64,000 nt of DNA from an uncultured Eubacteriales bacterium (GTDB lineage: Bacteria; Bacillota; Clostridia; Oscillospirales; CAG-272): NCBI GenBank assembly GCA_934467415.1, contig CAKSLQ010000002.1:62001-126000 (forward strand). The letters run 5' to 3'. The translations under genes and the position numbers were made by a program. The notes under the pieces were generated by a model. It was not told the DNA's origin. It ran no database searches and saw nothing but the letters and a program-made list of their open reading frames with translations. This document shows, piece by piece, positions 35,544 through 44,648 of the stretch (within the stretch, counting starts at the first letter, position 1; each line of letters starts with the position of its first letter).

Positions 35544-36602
35544 TCAATTATTCAGTTTCGGGTCGAACGCATCGCGCAGACCGTCGCCGAACAGGTTGAG
35601 CGACAGAACGATCAGCGAAATGACGACCGCGGGAATGACCAGGCGATAGGCATACGAATTGATGCCGTTGAGCGCGTCGGACGCAAGCGAGCCGAGCGAG
35701 GGCATCGGCGCGTTGACGCCGAGGCCGAGGAATGACAGGTAGCTCTCGGTAAAGATCGCGCTCGGGATCTGAAGCGCCGTGGAAATGATGACGACGCTGA
35801 TGCAGTTGGGCAGCAGGTGCTTGCGGATGACCCAGCCGCCCTTGGCGCCGGTGGCGCGTGCGGCGAGGACATACTCCTGCTCGCGCAGCGAAAGGATCTG
35901 GCCGCGGATGAGGCGCGCCATCGAGACCCAGTACAGCACGGCGAAGACGATAAAGAGGCTGATCATGTTGCTGCCGAGCTTGCCGAGCGCCGTGCCTTCC
36001 AGCAGCGGGTCGAGCACGCGGCCGAGTACCGAGGCCAGCAGAATGACCATCAGCATGTCGGGCAGCGAGTAGATGACATCGACGATGCGCATGATGATTA
36101 TATCGACCTTACCGCCGCAGTAACCGGCAATCGAGCCGACCAGCATACCGATAATCAGAACGATGATGCTGGCGAAGAAGCCGACGGCAAGCGAAATGCG
36201 CGTGCCGTAGACCACACGGATAAAGTAGTCTCGTCCGGAGGCGTCCGTGCCGAAGACGTGCGGGAAGACCTTCTCCCCTGCCTCGATGGCTTTCAGCTCG
36301 GTCTTGCCGTACTGGAAGGGCGCAAGGTTGTTGTACGAGGAGTCCACCGGCTTGCCGGGGCGGACACCGAGCATGTTGTCGTAGGAATAGGGCCAGAACA
36401 TCGGAATGATGATCGACGAGAGCGTGATGAGGAAGACCACGATCAGGCTGATCGTGGCGATCTTATTCTTCAGAAGGCGCTTGACACCGTCCTTGAAAAA
36501 CGTGGAGGACGGACGCATCTGCACCAGGTATTCTTTTTCGGCGTCGGTAGCGGGAATAAAGTCGTCCATATCGACGTGCATACTGAAAGGTTTCTTTGCC
36601 AC
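35544..36602 (-). CDS. oppC: Peptide ABC transporter permease, OppC type
   Basis: A 352-residue inner-membrane permease. The N-terminal helix at about residues 48-70 is followed by a long outside loop (to about 130) and five helices. The EAA loop that contacts the ATPase is seen in YVLAARATGAKGGWVIRKHL. It ends in LNLFGDGLRDAFDPKL, the common end of this family. AGGAGG precedes the ATG. Confidence 0.95.
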   Translation of the reverse strand: MAKKPFSMHVDMDDFIPATDAEKEYLVQMRPSSTFFKDGVKRLLKNKIATISLIVVFLITLSSIIIPMFWPYSYDNMLGVRPGKPVDSSYNNLAPFQYGKTELKAIEAGEKVFPHVFGTDASGRDYFIRVVYGTRISLAVGFFASIIVLIIGMLVGSIAGYCGGKVDIIIMRIVDVIYSLPDMLMVILLASVLGRVLDPLLEGTALGKLGSNMISLFIVFAVLYWVSMARLIRGQILSLREQEYVLAARATGAKGGWVIRKHLLPNCISVVIISTALQIPSAIFTESYLSFLGLGVNAPMPSLGSLASDALNGINSYAYRLVIPAVVISLIVLSLNLFGDGLRDAFDPKLNN

Positions 36603-36617
36603 TTTGCTTTATTCCTC

Positions 36618-37547
36618 CTACTCAAGCGTAATGCGCGGGTCAACGACCTTGTACAGAATATCGCTGATGAGATTCATGATGACAATCAGCGACGCGAGGA
36701 CAATGGTCGTCCCCATGATCAGCGGGTAATCGCGGTTGTTGATGCTGTTGACAAAGGCGCGGCCGATGCCCGAGACCGAGAAAATCTTCTCGACGACGAG
36801 CGACCCGGTGACGATGTAGGCCAGCATCGGGCCGACATAGGTGATGACCGGGATCAGCGAGTTCTTCAGCGCATGGCCGAAGATGATGCGGAAGGCGGGT
36901 ACGCCCTTGGCGCGCGCGGTGCGGATGTAGTCCTGTCCGAGCACGTCCAGCATGGACGAGCGGGTCAGGCGCGTGATGTATGCCATCGGCGAAAGCGACA
37001 GCGTGATGATCGGCAGGATCAGGCCCTGCGTCGTCGCGCCGTTGGCGGGCAGCAGCTTCCACTTGACCGCGAACAAAATCAACAGCAGTGAACCCATGAT
37101 AAAGGAGGGCATCGACACGAGCGCCGTGGTAATCACCATGATGATCTTGTCGATCAGCTTGTTGCGGCGGAGCGCGGCGACTGCGCCGAGCACAACGCCG
37201 ACGACCAGTGCGATCGCCGCAGCGATGACGCCGAGCTTTGCCGAGACCTTGAGACCGTCGCCGATGATGTCGGTGACCTGGCGGCCGCGCTGCTTGGTGG
37301 AAGGACCGAAGTCAAACTTGGTGACAATATCCTTGAGATACGTAAAATACTGCTCCATCAGCGGTTTGTCAAGGCCGTACTTGGCCTCCAGCTGTGCCGT
37401 GACGGCAGGCGTCGTCGCCTTCTCGGACATGAACGGGCCGCCGGGAACGGCGTGCATGATGAAGAATGTCGCGGTGATAACAACCCAGACCGTGAGAATT
37501 GCAAGTCCGAGGCGTTTCAAAATGTAACCTAACGTTTTCGCGCTCAT
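36618..37547 (-). CDS. oppB: Peptide ABC transporter permease, OppB type
   Basis: A 309-residue permease with six helices, first gene of the opp operon. The opening YILKRLGLAILTVWVVITAT and HAVPGGPF are typical of OppB/DppB. The EAA loop is IRTARAKGVPAFRIIFGHAL, and the C-terminal DPRITLE is the usual end. With OppC it forms the channel. A ribosome site GAGGG stands before the ATG. Confidence 0.95.
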   Translation of the reverse strand: MSAKTLGYILKRLGLAILTVWVVITATFFIMHAVPGGPFMSEKATTPAVTAQLEAKYGLDKPLMEQYFTYLKDIVTKFDFGPSTKQRGRQVTDIIGDGLKVSAKLGVIAAAIALVVGVVLGAVAALRRNKLIDKIIMVITTALVSMPSFIMGSLLLILFAVKWKLLPANGATTQGLILPIITLSLSPMAYITRLTRSSMLDVLGQDYIRTARAKGVPAFRIIFGHALKNSLIPVITYVGPMLAYIVTGSLVVEKIFSVSGIGRAFVNSINNRDYPLIMGTTIVLASLIVIMNLISDILYKVVDPRITLE

Positions 37548-37626
37548 TTAAAACCCTCACAAATAAACTCTTCGATATACCATAGGCAATACGAACACGC
37601 AAGCTGGTATAAAAATATATACGTTA

Positions 37627-37655
37627 AATATACCACAAAGCGACGCAAAATACAA
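37627..37655 (-). promoter_or_regulatory. Possible second opp promoter
   Basis: On the minus strand TTGTAT (37655-37650), 17 bases, TATATT (37632-37627). The start would fall about 85 bases before oppB, just ahead of a GGTATA ... TATACC dyad. Confidence 0.45.
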
Positions 37656-37767
37656 GATAAAAAGCGTATTTTTAGCGATTCTGCACAGTTTTTCGGTCTT
37701 GTGCAGCCTCTTGCGCAGGCAGTTGAATGCAAGCGGCGCTTTCTGCCCGTTCGAAAACGGTTAATCT

Positions 37768-37796
37768 ATTATACAAATGATATGCTTTTTTGTCAA
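37768..37796 (-). promoter_or_regulatory. Consensus promoter of the opp operon
   Basis: On the minus strand perfect TTGACA (37796-37791), 17 bases, perfect TATAAT (37773-37768). The 355-base space between oppB and potD holds this promoter, a leader of about 210 bases, a weaker second promoter and, at its right end, the pot terminator; no gene is seen in it. Confidence 0.85.
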
Positions 37797-37853
37797 GTGA
37801 AAATGCAGGAAATACGCTTTGTTATATGCAGCAGCCGCACAAGCGGACGCTGA

Positions 37854-37890
37854 AAAAAGCACCGGAAAGCCGTGCTTTCCGGTGCTTTTT
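37854..37890 (-). terminator. Terminator of the pot operon
   Basis: Seventeen-base stem AAAAAGCACCGGAAAGC (37854-37870) / GCTTTCCGGTGCTTTTT (37874-37890). Confidence 0.93.
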
Positions 37891-37902
37891 GGGAAGTTCC
37901 GT

Positions 37903-39129
37903 TTATTCGTACATTTTTTCGCGCTTCTTTTTTACCGACTTGCGGTAGAAGACAAACGCGACGATCGCGACGACGATGACAGCCGCGATAATATAGACCG
38001 CAGCGCCCATGCCGCCCTCCAGCATCAGCTCTTCCCACATGGTGTTGATGGTGTTCAGCGTCTCGGCGTCGAGATTGTGATAGCTCATCTTGTTGTAGTT
38101 GGCGCCGAAATCGAAGTCGGCGGGATAGAGGATCTCCATCGCCTCGTCGCCCATGTCCTCGCGATAGGTTTCGCTCTCGTAGACCGCCGCATTGGGGGAT
38201 GCGTAGCAGACGACCTCGGCGTTGGCCACGGCGATCTCCTCGGACAGCGAGAAGTTGATGTAGGCCTCGGCGAGATCCTTGTTCGCCGCGCCCTTCGGGA
38301 TGCAGTAGGCATCGACGAAAAGGTTGGTGGCGAAGTCTCCGTTCTTATCGGTGGGATAGTAGAAGCCGAGCTTGTCGTTGTTTTCGACCATCGAGAGATA
38401 GTCGCCCGCATAGTAGGCGGCAACGGCGGCTTCCCCGCCCTCCATCTTGTTGAAGACCTCGTCCATGACGTAGCCCTGGAGGATCGGCTTCTGCGCCTTC
38501 AGCGCGTCGAGCGCCGCCTGCCAGTCCGCACGGTTCGTGGTGTTGACGTCGATCCCCGCGCGGTACATGGCCGAGCCGAACGCGTCGCGCGAGTTGTTGA
38601 ATTGCAGGATCTTGCCCTTGTACTTCTCGTTCCACATCAGGTCCCACGTGCCCGTGTCCGCCTCGTCCACGACCGTCGTGTCGTAGATGATGCCGACCAT
38701 GCCGTAGGAGAACGGCACGCTGTATTCGTCATTTGCATCGTAGTACAGCCCGCGGAAGTTCTCGCTGATGCCCGCATAGTTCGGAATATTGTCGAAGTTG
38801 AGCTTTTCCAGCATACCCTCGTCGATCATGCGCGCGATCATGTAGTCGGAGGGCAGAATCACATCGTAGCCCGCCGCGCCGCTCTTGAGCTTGGCGTACA
38901 GATCCTCGTTCGACGCATAGGTCGTATAGACGACCTTGACCGTCTCGCCGTAGGTCTCGGCATACCACTTTTCAAATTCGGCGTTGACATCGAGCGTTCC
39001 CTCGCTGCCGTCCGAAATGTATTCGCCCCAGTTGTAGACGTTCAGCACGCGGTCGGCGGCGAAGGCCGAGAGAGAAAGCACAGCGCTGAGCGCAAAGAGA
39101 GCGGCCAGTGCCGCAAAGAATCTTTTCAC
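37903..39129 (-). CDS. potD: Spermidine/putrescine-binding protein with C-terminal membrane anchor
   Basis: A 408-residue solute-binding protein. Residues 1-24 form a signal peptide ending in AFA, without a lipobox cysteine. VLNVYNWGEYISDG is the classic PotD opening, and DVILPSDYMIARMI and GMVGIIYDTTVVDE line the binding cleft. After residue 365 a hydrophobic helix (AAVYIIAAVIVVAIVAFVFY) and a basic tail (RKSVKKKREK) would hold the protein in the membrane, replacing the usual lipid anchor. It overlaps potC by four bases and is the last gene of the operon. Confidence 0.94.
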   Translation of the reverse strand: MKRFFAALAALFALSAVLSLSAFAADRVLNVYNWGEYISDGSEGTLDVNAEFEKWYAETYGETVKVVYTTYASNEDLYAKLKSGAAGYDVILPSDYMIARMIDEGMLEKLNFDNIPNYAGISENFRGLYYDANDEYSVPFSYGMVGIIYDTTVVDEADTGTWDLMWNEKYKGKILQFNNSRDAFGSAMYRAGIDVNTTNRADWQAALDALKAQKPILQGYVMDEVFNKMEGGEAAVAAYYAGDYLSMVENNDKLGFYYPTDKNGDFATNLFVDAYCIPKGAANKDLAEAYINFSLSEEIAVANAEVVCYASPNAAVYESETYREDMGDEAMEILYPADFDFGANYNKMSYHNLDAETLNTINTMWEELMLEGGMGAAVYIIAAVIVVAIVAFVFYRKSVKKKREKMYE

Positions 39130-39956
39130 TTGGTTACCTCCATATGTGCGGGTGCTTTTGTGCGGCTCTTCTTCTCACTCTTGCTGCCGGCAAGGTTGGA
39201 GAGGATGAGCAGGGTCAGCACCGCGATAAAAATCAGGGTGGACAGCGCGTACATATCCGGGGTCACGCGCTTCTTGGTCATGGAATAGATGCGGATCGGG
39301 AGCGTCTCAAAGCCGCTGCCCGTGGTGAAATAGCTGATGACGAAGTCGTCGAGCGACAGCGTAAACGCCATGATCAGACCCGAAACAACGCCCGGCATGA
39401 TCGACGGCAGCTCCACCTTCCAGAACGCCTGCATCGGTGTGCAGCCGAGGTCAAGCGCCGCCTCGGTCAGATGCTTGTCCATCTGCCGCAGCTTCGGCAT
39501 GACGGACAGAATGACGTAAGGCAGATTGAAGGTGATGTGCGCGATCAGCACGGTGACAAAGCTGAGGCTGGCCGCGCCCGCGAGCCTGACGCAGACGAAG
39601 ACGAACAGCAGCATCATCGAGATACCCGTGACAATATCGGGATTCATCATCGGGATGTTGGTGACAGTCATGATCGCGCTCTTTGCCGCACGGCTCTTCA
39701 GCTTGAAGATGCCGACGGCGGCCACCGTGCCGATGATCGTGGCGATCAGCGAAGACGTCACCGCAAGCACAAGTGTGTTTTTCAGTGCGGCGAGTGTCGC
39801 ACCGTCACGGAACAGCTCGCGATACCAGTAGGTCGAGAAGCCCGCAAACACGCCGGTGGAGTTGATCGAGTTGAACGAAAACAGCACCATCACGGCGATC
39901 GGCGCATAGAGGATCACAAAGATCAGCGCCGTGTATGCCTTGGAAAGCGGTTTCAT
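39126..39956 (-). CDS. potC: Spermidine/putrescine ABC transporter permease PotC
   Basis: A 276-residue permease with six helices. Conserved parts include YTALIFVILYAPIAVMVLFS and FNSINSTG at the front. The EAA loop is [20 protein letters not shown], and LSLDDFVISYF follows in the next helix. It overlaps potB at its start and potD at its end, each by four bases, showing coupled translation. Confidence 0.96.
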   Translation of the reverse strand: MKPLSKAYTALIFVILYAPIAVMVLFSFNSINSTGVFAGFSTYWYRELFRDGATLAALKNTLVLAVTSSLIATIIGTVAAVGIFKLKSRAAKSAIMTVTNIPMMNPDIVTGISMMLLFVFVCVRLAGAASLSFVTVLIAHITFNLPYVILSVMPKLRQMDKHLTEAALDLGCTPMQAFWKVELPSIMPGVVSGLIMAFTLSLDDFVISYFTTGSGFETLPIRIYSMTKKRVTPDMYALSTLIFIAVLTLLILSNLAGSKSEKKSRTKAPAHMEVTK

Positions 39957-40783
39957 GCGACGAGCCCCCCTTCCTCTTCATCGGAATAGCGGTTCATCAC
40001 CGCCAGCGAGAGCAGAATCAGCACCATCAGCACCAGCGACATCGCCGCACCGAGGTTGTAGTTGTACGCGCTCTGGAACTGGCGTTCGATGACGTCGCCG
40101 ATGAGCTGAAACTTGCCGCCGCCGAGCTTCTGCGAAATGTAGAAGGTACTGACCGACGGCACAAACACCATTGTCACGCCCGAGACGACACCCGAGCGGC
40201 TGAGCGGCATGATCACCTTGAAGAAGGTCTGCATCGGCGTGCAGCCGAGGTCGGCGGACGCCTCCAGCAGGCGGTTGTCCAGCTTGGAAAGCACGGTGTA
40301 GATCGGCAGGACCATATACGGCAGGTAGTTGTACACCATACCGAAGATGACCGCGCCGCCCGTGTTGATGATGTGCAGCGGGGGCAGGCCGATCCGCCCG
40401 AGCAGCGAATTGAGGAATCCGGTGTCCTCGAGGATCGCCATGATGGAGTAGGTGCGGATGAGGAAGTTCATCCACATCGGCAGCATGGTGAGCATGATGC
40501 AGATCTTCTGCGAGCGCGGCTTGGCGCGCGAAATCGCGTAAGCCAGCGGGTATGCCACAAGCAGGCAGATCGCCGTTGCCGCAAGGGCAAAGCAGAGGCT
40601 GCGCGTGAAAATGTCGAGATAGCTTGCGCTGCCCAGCTCCTTTACGTTGTTCAGCGTGAATGCGCCGGTCTTGTCCGTGAACGCATAATAGAAGACAAAG
40701 GCGAGCGGCGCCAGAATGAACAGGACCGACCAGACGACATGCGGCGCGGCCATGAGGCGCGCCATCAAAGACTTATTGTGCAT
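39953..40783 (-). CDS. potB: Spermidine/putrescine ABC transporter permease PotB
   Basis: A 276-residue permease. The start [10 protein letters not shown] at 40783 is chosen because the family begins here; upstream sequence in this frame belongs to potA. The EAA loop is [40 protein letters not shown] is the conserved central stretch. It overlaps the end of potA by 11 bases. Confidence 0.95.
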   Translation of the reverse strand: MHNKSLMARLMAAPHVVWSVLFILAPLAFVFYYAFTDKTGAFTLNNVKELGSASYLDIFTRSLCFALAATAICLLVAYPLAYAISRAKPRSQKICIMLTMLPMWMNFLIRTYSIMAILEDTGFLNSLLGRIGLPPLHIINTGGAVIFGMVYNYLPYMVLPIYTVLSKLDNRLLEASADLGCTPMQTFFKVIMPLSRSGVVSGVTMVFVPSVSTFYISQKLGGGKFQLIGDVIERQFQSAYNYNLGAAMSLVLMVLILLSLAVMNRYSDEEEGGLVA

Positions 40784-41897
40784 CCCCCGCACCGTCCTTT
40801 TTGCCGTCGGCACTGTCCATCTCGTCAAAATAGGTGGAATAGTCGCCGTAAAGATCGGAGTACTTCGACTTCTTCATGACATGGATCTCGTTCGGCAGGA
40901 TGCGCAGGCCGACCTCCGTGCCGGGCGCGGCATAGTCTGTGGTCTGGATCATCCATTTGAAGCCCGCGACGTCCACGATGATCTCATAGTGTACGCCCTT
41001 GAAGGTGACGGTATCCACCGTGCCGCGAATCGGCACGCTGTCGACGTCCACCATGTCCACGTCCTCCGGACGGATGACCACGTCCACGGGCTCATCCTTG
41101 GCAAAGCCGCCGTCCACGCACTCCAGTGTGTGACCAGCAAACTCGACCAGCTTGTCCGCGTGCATGATGCCGTCGAGGATGTTGCTCTCGCCGATAAAAT
41201 CGGCGACAAAGGCGTTGGCCGGTTCGTTGTATATATCCTCGGGCGTCCCGATCTGCTGGATCACGCCGTTGTCCATGACAACGACGGTATCGCTCATCGA
41301 GAGCGCCTCTTCCTGATCGTGGGTAACATAGACGAATGTGATCCCCATGCGCTGCTGAATCTTCTTCAGCTCGGTCTGCATCTCCTTGCGGAGCTTCAGG
41401 TCGAGCGCGCCGAGCGGCTCGTCAAGCAGAAGCACCTTCGGGTCGTTGGCCAGTGCGCGTGCGATGGCGACGCGCTGCTGCTGTCCGCCCGACAGTTTCT
41501 CGACGCTGCGCCGCTCAAACCCCTCGAGGTTGACGATCTTCAGCATCTCCTTGACCTTGACTGAAATCTCCCGCTCGCTGCGTTTGGCCAGCCGGAGCGC
41601 GAACGCGACGTTCTCATACACGTTGAGGTGCGGGAACAGCGCGTACTTCTGGAATACCGTGTTGACGGTACGCTTATAGGGGGGCAAGTCGTTGATGCGC
41701 TTGCCGTCGAAATAAACATCGCCCTCGTCCGGCGTCTCAAAGCCGCCGATGATCCGCAGCGTGGTCGTCTTGCCGCAGCCGGAGGGTCCCAGGAGCGTAA
41801 CGAATTCCTTGTCGCGGATATAGAGGTTGATGTTTTTCAGCACCGCTGTATCCTCGAAGGATTTCGACACATTTTTCAGTTCGATAAGCCTGCTCAT
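40773..41897 (-). CDS. potA: Spermidine/putrescine ABC transporter ATPase PotA
   Basis: A 374-residue ATPase. Walker A is GPSGCGKT, the ABC signature is LSGGQQQRV and Walker B is [12 protein letters not shown]. After residue 240 comes the TOBE-type regulatory domain ([12 protein letters not shown]). The start is uncertain: ATG 41897 has little ribosome site, while ATG 41918, seven codons upstream, directly follows AAAAAGG. It powers the PotBC channel and is first in the potABCD operon. Confidence 0.95.
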   Translation of the reverse strand: MSRLIELKNVSKSFEDTAVLKNINLYIRDKEFVTLLGPSGCGKTTTLRIIGGFETPDEGDVYFDGKRINDLPPYKRTVNTVFQKYALFPHLNVYENVAFALRLAKRSEREISVKVKEMLKIVNLEGFERRSVEKLSGGQQQRVAIARALANDPKVLLLDEPLGALDLKLRKEMQTELKKIQQRMGITFVYVTHDQEEALSMSDTVVVMDNGVIQQIGTPEDIYNEPANAFVADFIGESNILDGIMHADKLVEFAGHTLECVDGGFAKDEPVDVVIRPEDVDMVDVDSVPIRGTVDTVTFKGVHYEIIVDVAGFKWMIQTTDYAAPGTEVGLRILPNEIHVMKKSKYSDLYGDYSTYFDEMDSADGKKDGAGDAQ

Positions 41898-41933
41898 TTT
41901 CTTAGAGTTTATACACATCCTTTTTAACCGATT

Positions 41934-42010
41934 AAACACGCGGCGGCACGTCTTCTGCCCCGCGTGTTTGCGTCGGTAATCATTATATAAAAAACATCTG
42001 TAAAATGCAA
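41934..42010 (-). promoter_or_regulatory. Promoter and leader hairpin of the pot operon
   Basis: On the minus strand TTGCAT (42010-42005), 17 bases, TATAAT (41987-41982). Right after the start of transcription the leader forms a hairpin AAACACGCGG / CCGCGTGTTT (41969-41960 with 41943-41934), with inner GGCA/TGCC pairs and no T run behind it. Confidence 0.7.
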
Positions 42011-42136
42011 TAGGTTTCCACAAAAATATTTGCAAATTTTTCACGAAAAATCGCGAATTTCTGCAATTTTTCAAAACGAGGCTCGAAATTTTTGAAAAAA
42101 TGTTGATTTTGCTCAAAAATTCGCCGAAATCCTCGG

Positions 42137-42760
42137 TTATCCTCCGTTTTTTGATGAAACCGCAAGGCCGCCGCTCTTTGCCGCGACCGTGAGCAGATAG
42201 AGGGAAAACAAAAGCGCGTACAGTCCCTGCCCCGTCGTCAGAAGACGGTAGGAAGCGGCGAGAAAAACCGCCAGCGAAAGAAAGAGCGACACCCCCGCCG
42301 CCGCCCGTGCCGCCCGGCAGGGGTCCCACACCGCGGCAAGCGCAAGATACAGCAGCCGTCCGCCGTCCAGCGGCAGCGCGGGCAGCAGATTGAAGAGCGC
42401 GCAGAAAAAATTCAGAAGGCCGAAGGCCGCAAGATCAATGTCAAAAGCCGCATACAGGCCGAAGGCGAGGAGGGCGCAGAGCAGATTCGCGCCGCTTCCC
42501 GCCGCCGCGGCCAGTGCTTCCCCGCCCGTCGAGAGCGTGCTCTCGTCCATCTCCAGCCGCAGGCCGAACGGCGCGGCGCGGAAGTCCCGCAGTCTGCCGC
42601 CGACGGCGCGCAGCACAAGAATATGCGCCGCCTCGTGCAGGCAAACCGCGGCGGCCAGCGGCAGCATCAGCGTCCCCGCGGCGGTGCAGGTCAGCACGGT
42701 CGGCAGGATGCAGAAAAAGATACCGCACGCGCGGCGGCAGAGTCTACCGCAGGTTCGCAT
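42137..42760 (-). CDS. M50 family membrane metalloprotease (SpoIVFB/site-2 type)
   Basis: A 207-residue membrane protein. The start at 42760 is chosen because earlier codons in this frame lie inside the upstream gene and look non-coding. The zinc motif LHEAAH lies in an N-terminal helix, and the second motif [10 protein letters not shown] carries the Asp ligand. About six helices are predicted. Such enzymes cut transmembrane proteins to release regulators; sporulation protease SpoIVFB is the best-known short member. It overlaps the small membrane protein gene by 17 bases. The sequence ends close to the pot promoter. Confidence 0.85.
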   Translation of the reverse strand: MRTCGRLCRRACGIFFCILPTVLTCTAAGTLMLPLAAAVCLHEAAHILVLRAVGGRLRDFRAAPFGLRLEMDESTLSTGGEALAAAAGSGANLLCALLAFGLYAAFDIDLAAFGLLNFFCALFNLLPALPLDGGRLLYLALAAVWDPCRAARAAAGVSLFLSLAVFLAASYRLLTTGQGLYALLFSLYLLTVAAKSGGLAVSSKNGG

Positions 42761-43070
42761 AGATCCGGTTGTAGCGCAGGATATATGCGTCGGCCTCGGC
42801 CTGCACCCGTGCATCCTCCTGCGCCGCGTTTGGCAGATCGGCGGTATCGGTCTGCTCGCTGTCCGCGCGGTCCGGCATACCGAGAAATGCGGCGACCGCG
42901 TCATTTTCGCCGAGGAAATGCCGCGCGGCGCTTGCCGCCGCAGCCAGCGCGCCGTCCGCCGTTTCGCTTTCCAGCCTGTCATACATCTGCACGGAGAGCG
43001 CAAACACCGCACAGAGCGCCGCCGTCAGAATGCAGAGCGCCATGCCCTCGCGCCCGATTCGAAACCTCAC
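42744..43070 (-). CDS. Small single-pass membrane protein paired with the M50 protease
   Basis: A 108-residue protein starting at GTG 43070 behind AAGGACGG; an ATG ten codons later is the alternative. The N-terminus is basic (RFRIGREG), then one membrane helix (MALCILTAALCAVFALSVQM). An outside or lumenal part rich in Ala, Asp and Glu follows, with no recognised domain. The gene overlaps the M50 protease gene by 17 bases, so the two are made together. It could be a regulator or substrate of the protease, in the way SpoIVFA serves SpoIVFB, but no sequence likeness to SpoIVFA is evident. Confidence 0.65.
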   Translation of the reverse strand: MRFRIGREGMALCILTAALCAVFALSVQMYDRLESETADGALAAAASAARHFLGENDAVAAFLGMPDRADSEQTDTADLPNAAQEDARVQAEADAYILRYNRIYANLR

Positions 43071-43140
43071 ACGATCACCGTCCTTCGCGCTTTCATTGTA
43101 TGCGGAAGACGGTGAAATTATAAGCCGCCCGCAAAAACCC

Positions 43141-43186
43141 AAAGGCGGCATAAGCCGCCCTCTGTGCAAGCGCTTATGCCGCCTTT
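43141..43186 (-). terminator. Hairpin at the end of the DMT-transporter gene
   Basis: Stem AAAGGCGGCATAAGC (43141-43155) / GCTTATGCCGCCTTT (43172-43186), which takes in the stop codon of the transporter gene. A T run (TTTGGGTTTTT on the minus strand) follows. Probable but imperfect terminator. Confidence 0.6.
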
Positions 43187-44067
43187 TTCAACTTGAAAAG
43201 GTTGAGTTGTGAGAGAATGATGCCGACGAACATGAGCGCGCAGCCGATATAACCGCGCACGCCGAGGTTCTCATGCAGAATGAAGAACGCGCCCACGGCC
43301 GCGAAGACCGACTCGGTGCAGAGGATGATGGACGCAAGCGTCGGCTCCGTTCCGCGCTGGCCGATGACCTGACAGGTATACGCGACGCCGGAGGACATCA
43401 CGCCGCAGTACAGCAGCGGAACGGCTGCCGTGCGGATCAGCTCAAGGCTGACCGTCTCGCGAAGCGCCAGCGCAAAAATCACGCACAGGATGCCGCAAAC
43501 CACAAACTGCGACAGGGAAAACTTGATGGCGCTGGTGTTCGGCGACAGCTTGTCGATCGCAACGATGTGCGCCGTCCAGAACAGCGCGCCGACCAACGTG
43601 ATGAGATCGCCGGGCTGAAATGCGGTGTCCCCGCTCTGAAAGCTGACAAAATACAGGCCGAGGACGGCAACCGCCGCGCCGAGCCACGCCTCGGGGCGCA
43701 CGCGGCGCCGCATGAAGATGCCGCAGAACGGCACGAAGATCATATACAGGCCGGTGATGAAGCCGGTCTTGGCCGAGCTCTGCGTGGCCTGCATACCGAG
43801 CTGCTGCAAGGTCGTCGCCGCAAAGAGGATCACGCCGCAGACCGCACCGCCGCCGAGCGTGCGGCGCAGCTTCTCCGCATTGTGCGGCTCGCGCTCGAAA
43901 ATCAGGATAACCGGCACGAGCGACAGCGCCCCGATGGCGTAGCGGATCGCGTTGAACCAGAATGCGCCGAGCGCATTGCCGCCCTGAAGCTGGAACGGGA
44001 ACGCAAAGCCCCAGATGATGGCCGTGAGAAACAGAATGAGAATGTATTTGAGCTGATTTTTCTTCAT
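43174..44067 (-). CDS. EamA/DMT family transporter
   Basis: A 297-residue membrane protein with ten helices in two EamA halves. The first half starts at about residue 8 (ILILFLTAIIWGFAFPFQ) and the second at about residue 155 (DLITLVGALFWTAHIVAIDK). GVAYTCQVIGQRGTEPTLAS is typical of the second half. Members export amino acids or other metabolites; the substrate here is unknown. It has its own TTGACA promoter and no linked genes. Confidence 0.92.
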   Translation of the reverse strand: MKKNQLKYILILFLTAIIWGFAFPFQLQGGNALGAFWFNAIRYAIGALSLVPVILIFEREPHNAEKLRRTLGGGAVCGVILFAATTLQQLGMQATQSSAKTGFITGLYMIFVPFCGIFMRRRVRPEAWLGAAVAVLGLYFVSFQSGDTAFQPGDLITLVGALFWTAHIVAIDKLSPNTSAIKFSLSQFVVCGILCVIFALALRETVSLELIRTAAVPLLYCGVMSSGVAYTCQVIGQRGTEPTLASIILCTESVFAAVGAFFILHENLGVRGYIGCALMFVGIILSQLNLFKLKKAA

Positions 44068-44119
44068 ACCGATATGCCTTTAGCCGCTGCGGCGGCCGCC
44101 TCTCGCAAAAGATACCCCT

Positions 44120-44148
44120 ATTCTATCCGCTTCGCGCGGCTTTGTCAA
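44120..44148 (-). promoter_or_regulatory. Promoter of the EamA transporter
   Basis: On the minus strand TTGACA (44148-44143), 17 bases, TAGAAT (44125-44120). Confidence 0.85.
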
Positions 44149-44176
44149 TTCCCGCACCGAAAAATCGGGAAAAGCG

Positions 44177-44208
44177 AAAAAAGCACGGCCTTTCGACCGT
44201 GCTTTTTT
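44177..44208 (-). terminator. Terminator of the ribosomal superoperon
   Basis: Stem AAAAAAGCACGG (44177-44188) / CCGTGCTTTTTT (44197-44208), 24 bases behind rplQ. Confidence 0.95.
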
Positions 44209-44231
44209 GTGTAAAAATGCAGTTTTGCAGC

Positions 44232-44603
44232 TTACTTGGAAGCTTTATCGGCAGCCGCCGTGGGGACAAGGCGAATGATCGCCATCTCCGCCGCGTCGCC
44301 TCTGCGAGGACCGATCTTGAATATCTGCGTATAACCGCCGTTGCGATCCGCATACTCGGGTGCGATCGTGTCGAACAGCTTCTTCACAACGCTTTCCTTC
44401 GTGATGAATGCAAGTGCCTGACGGCGGCTTGCAAGGGTATTCTTCTTGCCGAGCGTGATCATCTTTTCGGCAAGAGGCTGCACTTCCTTCGCTCTGGTGA
44501 GAGTCGTCTCAACAGAACCGTTCTCCAGCAAATAGGTTACCATGCCTCTGAGCATTGCTTTTCTATGGTCAGTCGGTCTGCCGAGCTTTCTGGTTCCGGG
44601 CAT
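44232..44603 (-). CDS. rplQ: 50S ribosomal protein L17
   Basis: A 123-residue protein of the large subunit, near the peptide exit tunnel. It opens [20 protein letters not shown], the standard L17 start, and contains the conserved [20 protein letters not shown]. It is the last gene of the superoperon, 45 bases behind rpoA, as in most Firmicutes. Confidence 0.98.
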   Translation of the reverse strand: MPGTRKLGRPTDHRKAMLRGMVTYLLENGSVETTLTRAKEVQPLAEKMITLGKKNTLASRRQALAFITKESVVKKLFDTIAPEYADRNGGYTQIFKIGPRRGDAAEMAIIRLVPTAAADKASK

Positions 44604-44648
44604 TGTAGTTCCCTCCTTATCGTATTTATGGCGCCGATGCGCCGTGAA

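Noticed and set aside
42761..43012. N-terminal extension of the M50 protease
   Set aside because: The extra 84 codons lie over the small membrane protein gene and translate to an Arg/Cys-rich chain without family likeness; the start at 42760 fits the protein better.
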